Positions 34,436 to 43,468 are shown, counted from the stretch's first letter. The stretch: 64,000 bases of DNA from Syntrophomonadaceae bacterium (GCA_028706315.1 JAQWBP010000003.1:58488-122487), one strand, 5' to 3'. Numbers and translations: made by a program. Notes: generated by a model not told the origin, from the letters alone.

Positions 34436-34579
34436 GTGAAGAAACATATTATTACTATGGTTAAGCCGAATTTAAAAAGAGATCTTAATAAGATTAATTG
34501 CAGGGAATGTGCAACTTCTTGCCAATCTGCTTGTAAGACCTCCTGTACAGTTGGTAACCAGAGTTGTAAAAACCAGTAA
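34436..34579 (+). CDS. SCIFF ranthipeptide precursor (six cysteines in forty-five residues)
   Basis: This 47-residue peptide begins MKKHIITMVKPNLKRDL and ends with a core holding six cysteines (C22, C25, C29, C33, C37, C44) with the sequence ATSCQSACKTSCTV, the hallmark of SCIFF peptides. These are modified by a dedicated radical SAM enzyme to form sulfur-to-carbon thioether links. The matching maturase follows. GTG start after GGGAAGGAGATC. The frame is too short for most ORF callers. A terminator separates it from the maturase. Confidence 0.93.
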   Translation: MKKHIITMVKPNLKRDLNKINCRECATSCQSACKTSCTVGNQSCKNQ

Positions 34580-34594
34580 TTAAGTTAGATATAA

Positions 34595-34622
34595 GAGGGG
34601 GAGAACAAACCCCCTTTTTTTG
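34595..34622 (+). terminator. Terminator between SCIFF peptide and maturase genes
   Basis: GGGGG (34597-34601) pairs with CCCCC (34610-34614), and seven T follow. Partial read-through would give far more peptide than maturase. Confidence 0.85.
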
Positions 34623-34656
34623 TGCCTATTTATGGCATAGTTGGGAGGAGAATTAG

Positions 34657-36033
34657 GTGTTTTCACTAAGTGCATATGATTTTGCGGCAAATCTGCATTT
34701 ATACCGCTGGAAAGATTTAAATATATTACTCGATGTAAATAGCGGAGCTATTCATCTGCTCGATGATTTAGCTTATGAAACAGTAGAAAAAATCGCTTAT
34801 TATCAAGGGGATAGAAGTCGGGCTTTAGAAGACCTGAGCAGTAAATACCCTGAAGATGAAGTACAGCAGGTTATGACGGAGCTAGGAGCTTTGTATGAAC
34901 AAGGAGGGTTATTTTCAGCTGACGAAACCCCTCGTGTTGATTTATCCTCGATGCATGTTAAGGCTATATGTCTTAATGTGGCGCATGCTTGTAATATGCG
35001 GTGCTACTACTGTTTTGCCAGTCAGGGCGATTTTGGGATGAAACCATGCCTTATGGATCTGGAAACAGGGAAAAAGGCTATGGAGTTTTTAATAGCTAAT
35101 AGCGGCAAAATAAAAAACCTGGAGGTAGATTTCTTCGGGGGAGAGCCGTTACTAGTTGCTGATATGCTAAAAGACCTGGTCAGTTATTGCCGGCAACGGG
35201 AAAAGGAAACAGGTAAACGTTTTAATTTTACTTTAACGACTAACTCCTTGCTGCTGGATGATGAGATTAGCGACTGGGTAATTAAGAATGATATCAGCCT
35301 AATTTTAAGCCTGGATGGCAGAAAAGAAGTAAATGACCAGCATCGGGTGTTACCAAATGGGCAGGGCACTTATGATATGATCATGCCCCATATAAAAGGG
35401 GTGGTAGACAAAAACCCGGTTAGTTATTATGTCCGCGGGACTTTTACCAGAAAAAATCTAGATTTTGCCAGTGATTTACAGCATATGATTGACCTGGGAT
35501 TTGATTGTATTTCGGTTGAACCGGCAGTTGGTCCGGATAACGGATTTTCCATCATGGAAGAAAACCTTCCCCAGGTACTGACAGAATACGAAAGACTTAC
35601 TGATAGTTTGCTGGATGCTTATTTAGCAGGTAAAGAGATTAATTTTTTTCACTATAATTTAAATCTGCAGAAGGGCCCCTGTTTGGCTAAACGTAGTACG
35701 GGCTGTGGTGCTGGCATTGAATATCTGGTTATAACGCCGGAAGGGGATATTTATCCCTGCCATCAGTTTGTAGGCGAAGAAGAATTTTATATGGGAAATA
35801 TTTATGCAGATAACCTCAATATAGAAATAAGGAAGAAATTCGAGAATAACCAGCTTAAGGATAAAGAATGTATAAGCTGCTGGGCTAGAAACTTCTGTGG
35901 CGGTGGATGCCATGCTAATAGTCTGCATGCCAACGGTGATATGAGTAAACCCCATAAGGTAAGCTGTGTTATGCATAAGAAAAGAGTAGAAGGAGCTATA
36001 TATCTGGAACTACAAAAACAACTTCATGGGTAG
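34657..36033 (+). CDS. SCIFF radical SAM maturase (SPASM/twitch family thioether synthase)
   Basis: This 458-residue enzyme has an N-terminal peptide-recognition (RRE-like) region (about 1-95), the radical SAM cluster motif C112-NMR-C116-YY-C119, a GGEPL motif, and a C-terminal SPASM domain with many cysteines (GPCLAKRSTGCGAG, YPCHQF, CISCWARNFCGGGCHANS in pieces). It is expected to convert the upstream six-cysteine peptide into a ranthipeptide. The biological role of SCIFF products is still unclear. GTG start after GGGAGGAG. Confidence 0.93.
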   Translation: MFSLSAYDFAANLHLYRWKDLNILLDVNSGAIHLLDDLAYETVEKIAYYQGDRSRALEDLSSKYPEDEVQQVMTELGALYEQGGLFSADETPRVDLSSMHVKAICLNVAHACNMRCYYCFASQGDFGMKPCLMDLETGKKAMEFLIANSGKIKNLEVDFFGGEPLLVADMLKDLVSYCRQREKETGKRFNFTLTTNSLLLDDEISDWVIKNDISLILSLDGRKEVNDQHRVLPNGQGTYDMIMPHIKGVVDKNPVSYYVRGTFTRKNLDFASDLQHMIDLGFDCISVEPAVGPDNGFSIMEENLPQVLTEYERLTDSLLDAYLAGKEINFFHYNLNLQKGPCLAKRSTGCGAGIEYLVITPEGDIYPCHQFVGEEEFYMGNIYADNLNIEIRKKFENNQLKDKECISCWARNFCGGGCHANSLHANGDMSKPHKVSCVMHKKRVEGAIYLELQKQLHG

Positions 36034-36119
36034 CAATAAAAATAACTAATTAGCAGGATTTTTCGATAATAGGTAGAATTTAAATATTGGTGGCAAAAAA
36101 TTTATAATGGAGAGATATT

Positions 36120-37457
36120 ATGTTAGATTATGTACGGCAGAATAAGCAGGTGTCCATCGGAGCTGCTGTAATATTTGTTTTTGCATTAGTTCTTATATGG
36201 CTGGTGGGAATCAAAACTCCAGCATATACAGTAGTTATTGATGGAAAAGAAAAGTATACGATAAAAAACCAGGGTGAAGTTAAAAAAATTATAGCGGAAA
36301 TAGAGAAACAATCGGAGAAAAAGACCAGGAGTGACCTGGAGTTAAATACGAAAGTTGAATATCGGAGGACTTTTGCTAGCAGGAATTCCATTATGAAATC
36401 TGAGCAGCTAAAAAACGAACTGCAAAAGGATGTACGCTTTCTGGCTAATGCTACGGCTATTCAGGTAAATGGTAAAACAGTTGCCTGTGTTAAAAGTAAA
36501 GCGATTGCTGATAAACTGCTGGAAGACTTGAAAAAAGAATATGGGCAGGTGGATGAGAACGAAAAACTGGTGGAAGTTTCATTTGCCGAAGATGTAAAGA
36601 TTACAGAGAAAAAGGTTGATACTAAAGATATCATCAGTGAAGAAAAAGCCCGAGATTTGATTACTATCGGAACGGACAATCCTGAAAGATACATAGTAAA
36701 AGAAGGAGACTCTTTGTGGCTCATAGCACGCCGCAATGACATGTATGTCGATGATATTCTCAAGGTCAATCGTTTGCAAACGGATAAATTATCTCTTGAT
36801 CAGGAATTAATCCTAGTTAAGAGTAAGCCTTATATTAATGTCTTGGCTAAGGTTGAAGGGGAAAAGATCGAAGAAATTCCTTTTGAAACTAAAGTTGTAG
36901 TTGATAAAAATTCACCAACCCGAGTAAGGGTAAAGCAGGCCGGGCAAAATGGTGAAAAACATATAGTATATGTGGCCAGCAAAATAAATGGGATCACTGA
37001 GGAACGAGAAATTAAAGAAGAAACCATCATTAAAGAAGCGGTAACTAAGATATTAGTTAAAGGAACCCAGGTTACCCAGGTAGCTTCCCGTGGTGGTGGC
37101 TCAGGCAGTCTGGACTGGCCAGTATATGGTACTATAACCCAGTATTATAAGAGTGGACATTCGGGACTTGATATTGGGGGTAGAAATGGTACACCCATTC
37201 GGGCGGCAGATAGCGGATATGTTACCTTTGCAGGTTACCAGGGTAATTATGGCAGGTTTATTGTTATAGACCATGGCAATGGCATTGTAACCCGCTATGC
37301 ACATTGCTCCAGCCTTAATGCGTCAGTTGGACAGAAGGTGGCTCGCGGAGCGACTATTGCCAAGATGGGGTCAACTGGCAGGAGTAGCGGACCTCACCTG
37401 CATTTTGAAGTGCTGGCTAATGGTTCATTTAGAAACCCGCTGAATTATTTACGCTAA
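36120..37457 (+). CDS. Membrane-anchored LysM-G5-M23 endopeptidase
   Basis: This 445-residue protein has a single N-terminal membrane segment (about 12-32), a long spacer, a LysM-like wall-binding unit (YIVKEGDSLWLIARRNDM, about 191-236), a G5-like region (about 245-315, EEIPFETKVVVDKNS and GINGITEEREIKEE-like), and a C-terminal M23 domain with HSGLDIGG, YAHCSSL and GPHLHFEV metal-binding motifs. This arrangement resembles clostridial and SpoIIQ-like or CwlP-like wall hydrolases. Single gene with a downstream terminator. Confidence 0.88.
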   Translation: MLDYVRQNKQVSIGAAVIFVFALVLIWLVGIKTPAYTVVIDGKEKYTIKNQGEVKKIIAEIEKQSEKKTRSDLELNTKVEYRRTFASRNSIMKSEQLKNELQKDVRFLANATAIQVNGKTVACVKSKAIADKLLEDLKKEYGQVDENEKLVEVSFAEDVKITEKKVDTKDIISEEKARDLITIGTDNPERYIVKEGDSLWLIARRNDMYVDDILKVNRLQTDKLSLDQELILVKSKPYINVLAKVEGEKIEEIPFETKVVVDKNSPTRVRVKQAGQNGEKHIVYVASKINGITEEREIKEETIIKEAVTKILVKGTQVTQVASRGGGSGSLDWPVYGTITQYYKSGHSGLDIGGRNGTPIRAADSGYVTFAGYQGNYGRFIVIDHGNGIVTRYAHCSSLNASVGQKVARGATIAKMGSTGRSSGPHLHFEVLANGSFRNPLNYLR

Positions 37458-37468
37458 ATTATGGCAAA

Positions 37469-37506
37469 ATAACCCTGACCCTATCTAAGGGCAGGGTTAT
37501 TATTTT
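37469..37506 (+). terminator. Terminator after the LysM-M23 gene
   Basis: A 9-bp perfect stem, ATAACCCTG / CAGGGTTAT, with a 14-nt loop is followed by TATTTT. Confidence 0.85.
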
Positions 37507-37528
37507 CTGAGTAAAAGGGGTGCTTACT

Positions 37529-38434
37529 ATGTATGATGTAATAATTATTGGTGCTGGACCAGCAGGATTAACCGCGGCAATTTATACTGGCCGGGCGAGA
37601 TTGAAAACATTGATACTGGAAGGTAACATTGTTGGAGGTAATGCGGCCGTAACTGATATTATAGAAAATTACCCCGGTTTTCCTTTTGGGGTAAATGGGG
37701 CGGACTTAATAGAGAGTTTTCTCAAGCAAGCTGAACGTTTCGGCGCTGAGCTAAGGTTTGAGGGAGCGACTTCTATAGAAGTGGTACCGGAGGGTAAGAA
37801 GGTGATCACCAGTGAGGGTGAATACCTAGCTCGGGTGGTTATAATTACTGCCGGAGCAAGTCGTAGAGAACTTGAAGTTGCAGGAGAAAAGGAGTTTATG
37901 GGCCGGGGGGTCTCCTACTGTGCTACGTGTGACGGCTCCTTTTTCCAAAAATGTCCCGTCGCGGTGGTCGGTGGCGGGGACACTGCCGTAAAAGAAGCTC
38001 TATATTTAGCTGATATAGCTTCGAAAGTCTATCTGATTCATCGCAGGGAAGGTTTCCGAGCCAGCCAGATAGCAGTAGATAAAATGCTAGAAAATGATAA
38101 TATAGAGTTAAAACTAAATAAAGTAGTCAACCGTATTGAGGGAGATTCAGATATGAGAACCGTTGTACTGCAGGACGTCAGAAACGGGGAAGAAGAGAAG
38201 CTGGAAGTCGAGGGACTTTTTGTGAGTATTGGGATGGTTTCTGCAGCAGGTTTTATTAGTAATCTGGTTGAAACGCAGAATGGATATATTGTAACTGATG
38301 AAAACATGGAGAGCTCGGTTAAGGGTATTTTTGCTGCGGGTGATATTCGCTCCAAGAAAGCCCGGCAGGTAGCAACTGCTGTTGGTGATGGCGCATTAGC
38401 TGCAATTGCTGTAACTGAATATCTGAAGGAGTAA
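37529..38434 (+). CDS. trxB: Thioredoxin-disulfide reductase family flavoprotein
   Basis: This 301-residue protein has the FAD-binding GAGPAG near residue 8, a redox-active CATCDG and a second nucleotide-binding GGGDTAVKEALYL, then GIFAAGDIRSKKARQVATAVGDG. It reduces thioredoxin, or related small redox proteins, with NADPH or another donor. ATG 37529 has AAAAGGGG eight bases upstream; GTG 37520 is part of that site. No thioredoxin gene is adjacent. Confidence 0.92.
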   Translation: MYDVIIIGAGPAGLTAAIYTGRARLKTLILEGNIVGGNAAVTDIIENYPGFPFGVNGADLIESFLKQAERFGAELRFEGATSIEVVPEGKKVITSEGEYLARVVIITAGASRRELEVAGEKEFMGRGVSYCATCDGSFFQKCPVAVVGGGDTAVKEALYLADIASKVYLIHRREGFRASQIAVDKMLENDNIELKLNKVVNRIEGDSDMRTVVLQDVRNGEEEKLEVEGLFVSIGMVSAAGFISNLVETQNGYIVTDENMESSVKGIFAAGDIRSKKARQVATAVGDGALAAIAVTEYLKE

Positions 38435-38446
38435 TACCAGTATTTG

Positions 38447-38495
38447 CCTCCCCTCCTGAAATAGTCCGCATAGTATAATGTATGCGGAGGGGAGG
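38447..38495 (+). promoter_or_regulatory. Hairpin that pairs the Shine-Dalgarno sequence of the following gene
   Basis: CCTCCCCT (38447-38454) pairs with AGGGGAGG (38488-38495), which is the ribosome site of the next gene, and CCGCATA (38466-38472) pairs with TATGCGG (38481-38487) directly inside it. Fifteen base pairs thus mask the whole site. A TATAAT sequence in the loop might instead be a -10 box. Confidence 0.6.
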
Positions 38496-38503
38496 TCTAA
38501 TTA

Positions 38504-39340
38504 ATGTTGGGGATAAAATCATTGGCTCCAGGTAAAACTGGTGTCTTAGTTCTTGTATTAATTCTTTTAGTATGCATTTTACTGGCCCGCAACAGCCATA
38601 CGCTCATGAGATTTATGGTGGGGCAGGAAATAAATCTGAAAACAGCTAATTTCAATGAAATACAGACTACTCATTTTAGGATAAAATATCTTCCGGTAGA
38701 CGAGGCATATATCGATCTAATAGCTGCTAGTGTTGAAGATGCATATTCGTCAGTAAGCAGTGTGTTTGGGGAAGAACCTGCTGGCTTGACGACGGTAGTA
38801 GTTTATCCTGACAGCACTAGTCTGGCCAAAAGTTTTGGCTGGGATAAAGACGAAAAAGCCATGGGAGTTTACTGGGGAGGTACTATCCGTATTTTGTCAC
38901 CAGGGGTCTGGGCCTCGGGTCCCGATATTACGCAACAATTTATGGAGGAAGGGCCCATTGTACATGAATTTACGCATTTAATGGTTGACGAAACAACTGC
39001 GGGAAATTATAATCGCTGGTGGACAGAAGGAATAGCTCAATATATAGAGAAGAAGATAACAGGGTTTGAGTTCGCTGACCCTTTTGCAAGTGGAAGAAAG
39101 TTTGAGTATTATAAACTAGATGAGCTGGGCAAGAATTTCGATAGTAAAGACCAGCAAATAGCTTATTGGGAATCACTGAAGGTAGTTGAATATATTGCTG
39201 ATGAGTATGGCGAAGAAAGTCTGTTTGACATACTCTCCAGTCTGGGTTATAGATATAGTTTAAGCCAGGCAATTGAAAAAGACCTGAAGATAGATTTCAG
39301 GACTTTTGAGCAGAATTTTTACTGTAGTCTGGAAAATTAA
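38504..39340 (+). CDS. Membrane-anchored peptidase MA-like zinc metalloprotease
   Basis: This 278-residue protein has an N-terminal signal anchor (about 12-32) and an extracytoplasmic gluzincin-type domain with the zinc motif HEFTH followed by WWTEGIAQYIE, where the Glu is the expected third ligand. It fits the peptidase MA family. No substrate is known. It overlaps the extended murA frame but ends 16 bases before the chosen murA start. ATG after GGGGAGG, which is masked by a hairpin. Confidence 0.78.
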   Translation: MLGIKSLAPGKTGVLVLVLILLVCILLARNSHTLMRFMVGQEINLKTANFNEIQTTHFRIKYLPVDEAYIDLIAASVEDAYSSVSSVFGEEPAGLTTVVVYPDSTSLAKSFGWDKDEKAMGVYWGGTIRILSPGVWASGPDITQQFMEEGPIVHEFTHLMVDETTAGNYNRWWTEGIAQYIEKKITGFEFADPFASGRKFEYYKLDELGKNFDSKDQQIAYWESLKVVEYIADEYGEESLFDILSSLGYRYSLSQAIEKDLKIDFRTFEQNFYCSLEN

Positions 39341-39356
39341 TGGCGAGAGGTGTATT

Positions 39357-40610
39357 TTGTTGAAAGACAGTTTACTGGTAGAGGGGGGTCATCCTCTATA
39401 TGGTAAGGTTAGAGTAAGTGGTGCCAAAAATGCTGGTCTGGTATTAATGACTGCCAGTATAATGGCCGACGGGGAGACTATACTAGATAACTTGCCCCGG
39501 ATACGTGATGTTGAAGTAATGATTCAAATTCTTAATGATATAGGCGCTAAAAGTAAATGGAATGAGGATGGGAGCCTTTCCATATGCTCACCTGCTGGTA
39601 GCTTAAAAAACCCCACATCATATGAGCTCGCTAAAAAACTGCGGGCTTCCAATCTGTTTTTAGGCGCTATGCTGGGTAGGCAGGCAGAAGCCGTAGTTTC
39701 TTTACCGGGTGGCTGTGACATCGGATCGCGCCCTATGGATTTGCACCTTAAAGGGGTACAGGCTCTGGGCGCAGAAACGCAAATTGAGCATGGTTATATA
39801 TATGCTTCCATGAAGCATGGGCGCGGGGGACGTGTATACTTAGATTTCCCCAGCGTAGGTGCTACGGAAAATATAATGATGCTGGCAGCCAAAACCCCGG
39901 GGATAACTATTATCGAAAATGCGGCCAAAGAACCAGAAATTGTTGATTTGGCTAATTTCCTCAACGCTATGGGTGCTAAAATTAGGGGAACGGGCACCGA
40001 TGTAATTAAGGTAGAAGGAGTAGAGGAGCTAAAAGCTATACGTCATGCTATCATTCCTGATCGGATAGAAGCGGGGACATTCATGGTGGCAGCGGCGATT
40101 TCCGGGGGTGAAATACTGGTGGAGAATGTTATCCCTACGCATCTTCATCCAGTAGTGGCTAAATTAAAGGAAATGGGAGCATTTGTGGAGGAGAATGACC
40201 AGGGTATTTTAGTTCGGGCCGGGGAAAAAGTTATGCCAGTTGATATTAAAACTCTGCCTTATCCTGGTTTCCCTACTGATATGCAGTCACAGATGATGGC
40301 TTTATTATGCCTAAGTCGGGGTTCCAGCATAATAGTAGAAAACGTTTTTGAAAACCGGTTTCAAATCGTAGATGAATTAAATCGTATGGGAGCAAAAATA
40401 AAGGTAGAAGGACATACAGCAGTAGTCGAAGGGGTTAAAACTCTATATGGCACCCGGGTAAAAGCTACTGATTTGCGGGCGGGAGCAGCTCTGGTACTTG
40501 CAGCACTAGCAGCCAGAGGGCAAACTGTTATAGAAAATGCTATTCATATTTTCCGGGGATATGAAAATTTAAGTGAAAAACTAAACCAGCTGGGAGCTAA
40601 AGTACAATAA
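39357..40610 (+). CDS. murA: UDP-N-acetylglucosamine 1-carboxyvinyltransferase
   Basis: This roughly 417-residue enzyme catalyses the first committed step of peptidoglycan synthesis. The VSGAKNAGL motif (UDP-GlcNAc binding), the active-site cysteine in LPGGCDIGSRPMDLHLKG and the GYPGFPTDMQSQ-type sequence (YPGFPTDMQSQ) are present. The cysteine predicts fosfomycin sensitivity. TTG 39357 or 39360 follows GGCGAGAGGTG; a longer frame starting at 39306 runs through the end of the upstream gene. Confidence 0.95.
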   Translation: MLKDSLLVEGGHPLYGKVRVSGAKNAGLVLMTASIMADGETILDNLPRIRDVEVMIQILNDIGAKSKWNEDGSLSICSPAGSLKNPTSYELAKKLRASNLFLGAMLGRQAEAVVSLPGGCDIGSRPMDLHLKGVQALGAETQIEHGYIYASMKHGRGGRVYLDFPSVGATENIMMLAAKTPGITIIENAAKEPEIVDLANFLNAMGAKIRGTGTDVIKVEGVEELKAIRHAIIPDRIEAGTFMVAAAISGGEILVENVIPTHLHPVVAKLKEMGAFVEENDQGILVRAGEKVMPVDIKTLPYPGFPTDMQSQMMALLCLSRGSSIIVENVFENRFQIVDELNRMGAKIKVEGHTAVVEGVKTLYGTRVKATDLRAGAALVLAALAARGQTVIENAIHIFRGYENLSEKLNQLGAKVQ

Positions 40611-40642
40611 ACCCGGCTGGGAAAATATTAAAAAGTAACCAA

Positions 40643-40675
40643 AAGGAGCTTATCAAGAGCTTCTTTTATTTTTTC
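40643..40675 (+). terminator. Terminator after murA
   Basis: AAGGAGCT / AGCTTCTT (one G-T pair) with a 7-nt loop precedes TTATTTTTTC. Confidence 0.75.
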
Positions 40676-40819
40676 TGCATAGTCTTTAGTTACTTAACCA
40701 CCGTACTTACCGATGTTGACCTATCGCATATCTGCTATGGCTAACAATATTTAATCTAATAATGGAATATATTGAACGGTATATTATCATCGTGCTCGTA
40801 AAAAATATCTGTACCGGTG

Positions 40820-40858
40820 ATAAACTCTTCGCCGGTCGGACCGGACTGAAGAGTTTAT
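40820..40858. promoter_or_regulatory. Inverted repeat upstream of htrA
   Basis: ATAAACTCTTC (40820-40830) pairs perfectly with GAAGAGTTTAT (40848-40858), and the inside contains a second self-complementary block, CCGGTCGGACCGG (40832-40844). It ends 30 bases before the htrA start and could be an operator or an mRNA leader hairpin. The rest of the gap 40676-40819 shows nothing clear. Confidence 0.6.
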
Positions 40859-40888
40859 TAAAATGATAATGATTATAGGGGGAATTTT

Positions 40889-41962
40889 ATGAACGAAAAA
40901 GCCACCAGAGGAGCCCTGTATTTCGTATTGTTTTTCTGTCTTGGGATTAGTCTTTTTACATTGTTTGACTCCCTGGTAGCGCCCAGCAAACCTATGGTAA
41001 ATGACGAACAGCAGATGGCTATAGGCAGTATTAGTGATGTAGCTGCCCAGGTTAGTCCTTCAGTAGTTGGTATTACTAATTTAAGCCGTGATGGGGATAT
41101 GTTTAACCAGAGAAGTGTCGAGACAACTGGTTCAGGAGTGATAATAGATAAAGATGGCTATATAGTAACTAATAACCATGTAGTTAAAGGGGCTGAAAAA
41201 ATAATTGCAACCCTGGCAGACGGGAACGAAGAGATAGCAAAGTTAATCGGTACTGATCCACGTACTGATCTGGCAGTTATTAAGATAAAAGTTGATCATC
41301 ATGTAACCCCGGCCCAATTTGGAGATTCGGAAAAACTGGTAGTAGGGCAGGAGGTTATAGCCATTGGTAACCCCATGGGTCTCAGGTTTGCCCGCTCAGT
41401 TACTGCTGGCATAGTTAGCGGCTTAAATCGTGTGCTGACAACAGAGGAAGGGTTCATCTTTCATTTATTACAAACAGATGCGGCGATTAACCCGGGGAAT
41501 AGTGGTGGTGCCCTGGTAAACCTGGATGGACAGGTAGTAGGAATCAATACCGTAAAAATAGCTGCAGAAGGGTTTGAGGGGATGGGTTTCTCGATACCAT
41601 CTAATCAGGTACAAACAGTAGTTGCCGATATCAAAAAGCACGGACAAGTTTTACGACCGGTAATGGGAATTACAATTCTCGGAGAAATAACTCGGGATCA
41701 GGCTAGTTATTATAACATGCCTATTGCCAACGGTGTTGCAATAGACCCTTTACCCGGCGGTCCGGCAGCTAAAGCAGGTATGAAAAAGTACGATATAATA
41801 ACTAAAATTGATAATCAAGCTGTACAGACTGGCCTAGAGCTCCAGCAGAAGATTTTTAGTAAAAAAATTGGACAATCAGTTAAGGTGCAATTTATCCGGT
41901 TGCCGCGTACAGAAAATAGTAAATCAACCATGAATAATATTGCAATTAAACTTACAAAATGA
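40889..41962 (+). CDS. HtrA/DegP-type membrane-anchored serine protease
   Basis: This 357-residue protein has an N-terminal membrane anchor (about 8-28), a trypsin-like domain with the triad H97 (NNHVV), D127 (TDLAV) and S205 (GNSGGAL), and one PDZ domain (about 255-340). It should degrade or refold damaged exported proteins. ATG follows TAGGGGGAATT. In Bacillus, an htrA homologue is also close to rlmH and walJ, as here. Confidence 0.93.
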   Translation: MNEKATRGALYFVLFFCLGISLFTLFDSLVAPSKPMVNDEQQMAIGSISDVAAQVSPSVVGITNLSRDGDMFNQRSVETTGSGVIIDKDGYIVTNNHVVKGAEKIIATLADGNEEIAKLIGTDPRTDLAVIKIKVDHHVTPAQFGDSEKLVVGQEVIAIGNPMGLRFARSVTAGIVSGLNRVLTTEEGFIFHLLQTDAAINPGNSGGALVNLDGQVVGINTVKIAAEGFEGMGFSIPSNQVQTVVADIKKHGQVLRPVMGITILGEITRDQASYYNMPIANGVAIDPLPGGPAAKAGMKKYDIITKIDNQAVQTGLELQQKIFSKKIGQSVKVQFIRLPRTENSKSTMNNIAIKLTK

Positions 41963-42000
41963 GCGTTAAAGAGCTTTTGACTTGGATCCGCTTATCTGCA

Positions 42001-42031
42001 AGCGTCACCTTTGCGGTGGCGCTTTAATTTT
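42001..42031 (+). terminator. Terminator after htrA
   Basis: A 9-bp stem, AGCGTCACC / GGTGGCGCT (one G-T pair), with a 5-nt loop precedes TTAATTTT. Confidence 0.8.
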
Positions 42032-42143
42032 CAATGGTAATTATGGTTCCACTGCCCGCTCGTCCCCTCCCGCTGCGGTGCATCCGCAATGGAATCAATT
42101 ATGTGATAAGATGGTTTTAAAAGTTTTAAGGGGTGGTTTTTAA

Positions 42144-42623
42144 TTGAAATATAGAATTATTTCTGTGGGCAAAATACGGGAGCCTTTTTACCGGGATGGC
42201 ATAAATGAATATCTAAAACGCCTGGGAGGCTATACTAATATAGAACTGGTAGATGGCCTGGAAGAAAAACTTAATCCGCGGGCGGGAGAGAAGGAAATTG
42301 CCAGAGTATTGCAAAAGGAAGGGGAAAAGATCCTTAATCTGGTGGGGGATAACGAAATCCTGGTTATTCTGGATATCCAGGGAAAAAGCCTCAGCTCGGA
42401 GAACCTGGCCGCCCAGATCGGGGAGTGGAATTTAACGGGTAAAAGTCGTGTTAATCTGGTTGTTGGCGGGTCTTATGGGGTGGCAGATGCAGTGAAAAAG
42501 CAGGCTAATAATAAAATATCTTTTTCCCGTATGACTTTTCCACATCAGATGGCAGTGCTAATTTTAACTGAGCAAATTTACCGCGGATACAAAATTCTTA
42601 AAGGTGAACCATATCACAAGTAA
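42144..42623 (+). CDS. rlmH: 23S rRNA (pseudouridine-1915-N3) methyltransferase RlmH
   Basis: This 159-residue SPOUT methyltransferase begins MKYRIISVGKIREPFY and has the knot sequences LVVGGSYGVADAV and FSRMTFPHQMAVLILTEQIYRGYKI (in pieces: SRMTFPHQM, LTEQIYRGY), ending GEPYHK as nearly all RlmH proteins do. TTG start after AAGGGGTGG. Confidence 0.97.
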   Translation: MKYRIISVGKIREPFYRDGINEYLKRLGGYTNIELVDGLEEKLNPRAGEKEIARVLQKEGEKILNLVGDNEILVILDIQGKSLSSENLAAQIGEWNLTGKSRVNLVVGGSYGVADAVKKQANNKISFSRMTFPHQMAVLILTEQIYRGYKILKGEPYHK

Positions 42624-42748
42624 AAGTGCTGCTTTTCAGAAAGCGAATAAAATGGTAATCTAAAAGGGAATTTGTGGTCATAGTTACCCCGGCTTTTAGT
42701 TGGGGAAAGGTGTATTGCCCAAAATGGTCAGAGGAGAGGAGAATAAAA

Positions 42749-43336
42749 GTGAAAAAAATTCTGGGTATTTTTTTAAAGGGGATTTTTGTCTTAGTCCCGA
42801 TCGTACTCACTTTTTTCATAGTTTTTAAGGTATATGAATTTACTGATGGTTTATTTCGAGAGTGGCTTGAATATGCAGGTTTTTACTTTCCGGGGCTGGG
42901 TGTGTTAGTAACACTGGCTGTGATTTTTCTGATTGGGTTGCTAGCTTCCAACTGGATAACAGGTAAAGTAGTAAATTGGTTTGATAAGCTTATTATTAAA
43001 ATACCTTTAATCGGGAGTGTTTATGCAATTATCAAGGATACGGTTAACTCTTTTTCATCTAGTAAGAAAGGGTTTTCGCGTCTGGTGATGGTTAATTTAC
43101 CGAATGAGATGAAACTATTAGGGTTTCTTACCAACGATGAGCAGAGTATAATCGTTCCGCCAGGTTACGCTGCTGTGTACCTGATGCAATCCATGCAATG
43201 GGCAGGCAACCTAATCCTGGTACCAGAGAAGCTGGTACAGCCAGTTGATGTACCTGCCGAAGAGGCATTGAAATTTATTGCTTCAGCTGGGTTAATAAAG
43301 GTAAATGCTACAAACCATAAGGTAATTGGTGATTAG
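42749..43336 (+). CDS. DUF502 family membrane protein
   Basis: This 195-residue protein has two N-terminal membrane segments (about 5-25 and 48-68, ending LLASNWITG) followed by a soluble domain with IPLIGSVYAIIKD and PNEMKLLGFLT, as in DUF502 proteins. The function is unknown. GTG 42749 follows GAGGAGAGGAG; the frame upstream to 42674 is not supported by a ribosome site. Confidence 0.85.
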   Translation: MKKILGIFLKGIFVLVPIVLTFFIVFKVYEFTDGLFREWLEYAGFYFPGLGVLVTLAVIFLIGLLASNWITGKVVNWFDKLIIKIPLIGSVYAIIKDTVNSFSSSKKGFSRLVMVNLPNEMKLLGFLTNDEQSIIVPPGYAAVYLMQSMQWAGNLILVPEKLVQPVDVPAEEALKFIASAGLIKVNATNHKVIGD

Positions 43337-43376
43337 CATTACAAGGCAAAAGTAAGTTAACGGTTATATATAACCG

Positions 43377-43412
43377 AATCCCGTACCACCTTTAAGTGAT
43401 ACGGGATTTTTT
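43377..43412 (+). terminator. Terminator after the DUF502 gene
   Basis: AATCCCGTA / TACGGGATT, continued by CAC / GTG, with T6 at the end. A further palindrome, CGGTTATATATAACCG, precedes it. Confidence 0.88.
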
Positions 43413-43468
43413 AGGGATTTGCTTACGGAGATTGACCTTTTGAGACAGTTTCTTAGTATAACTAGTGA

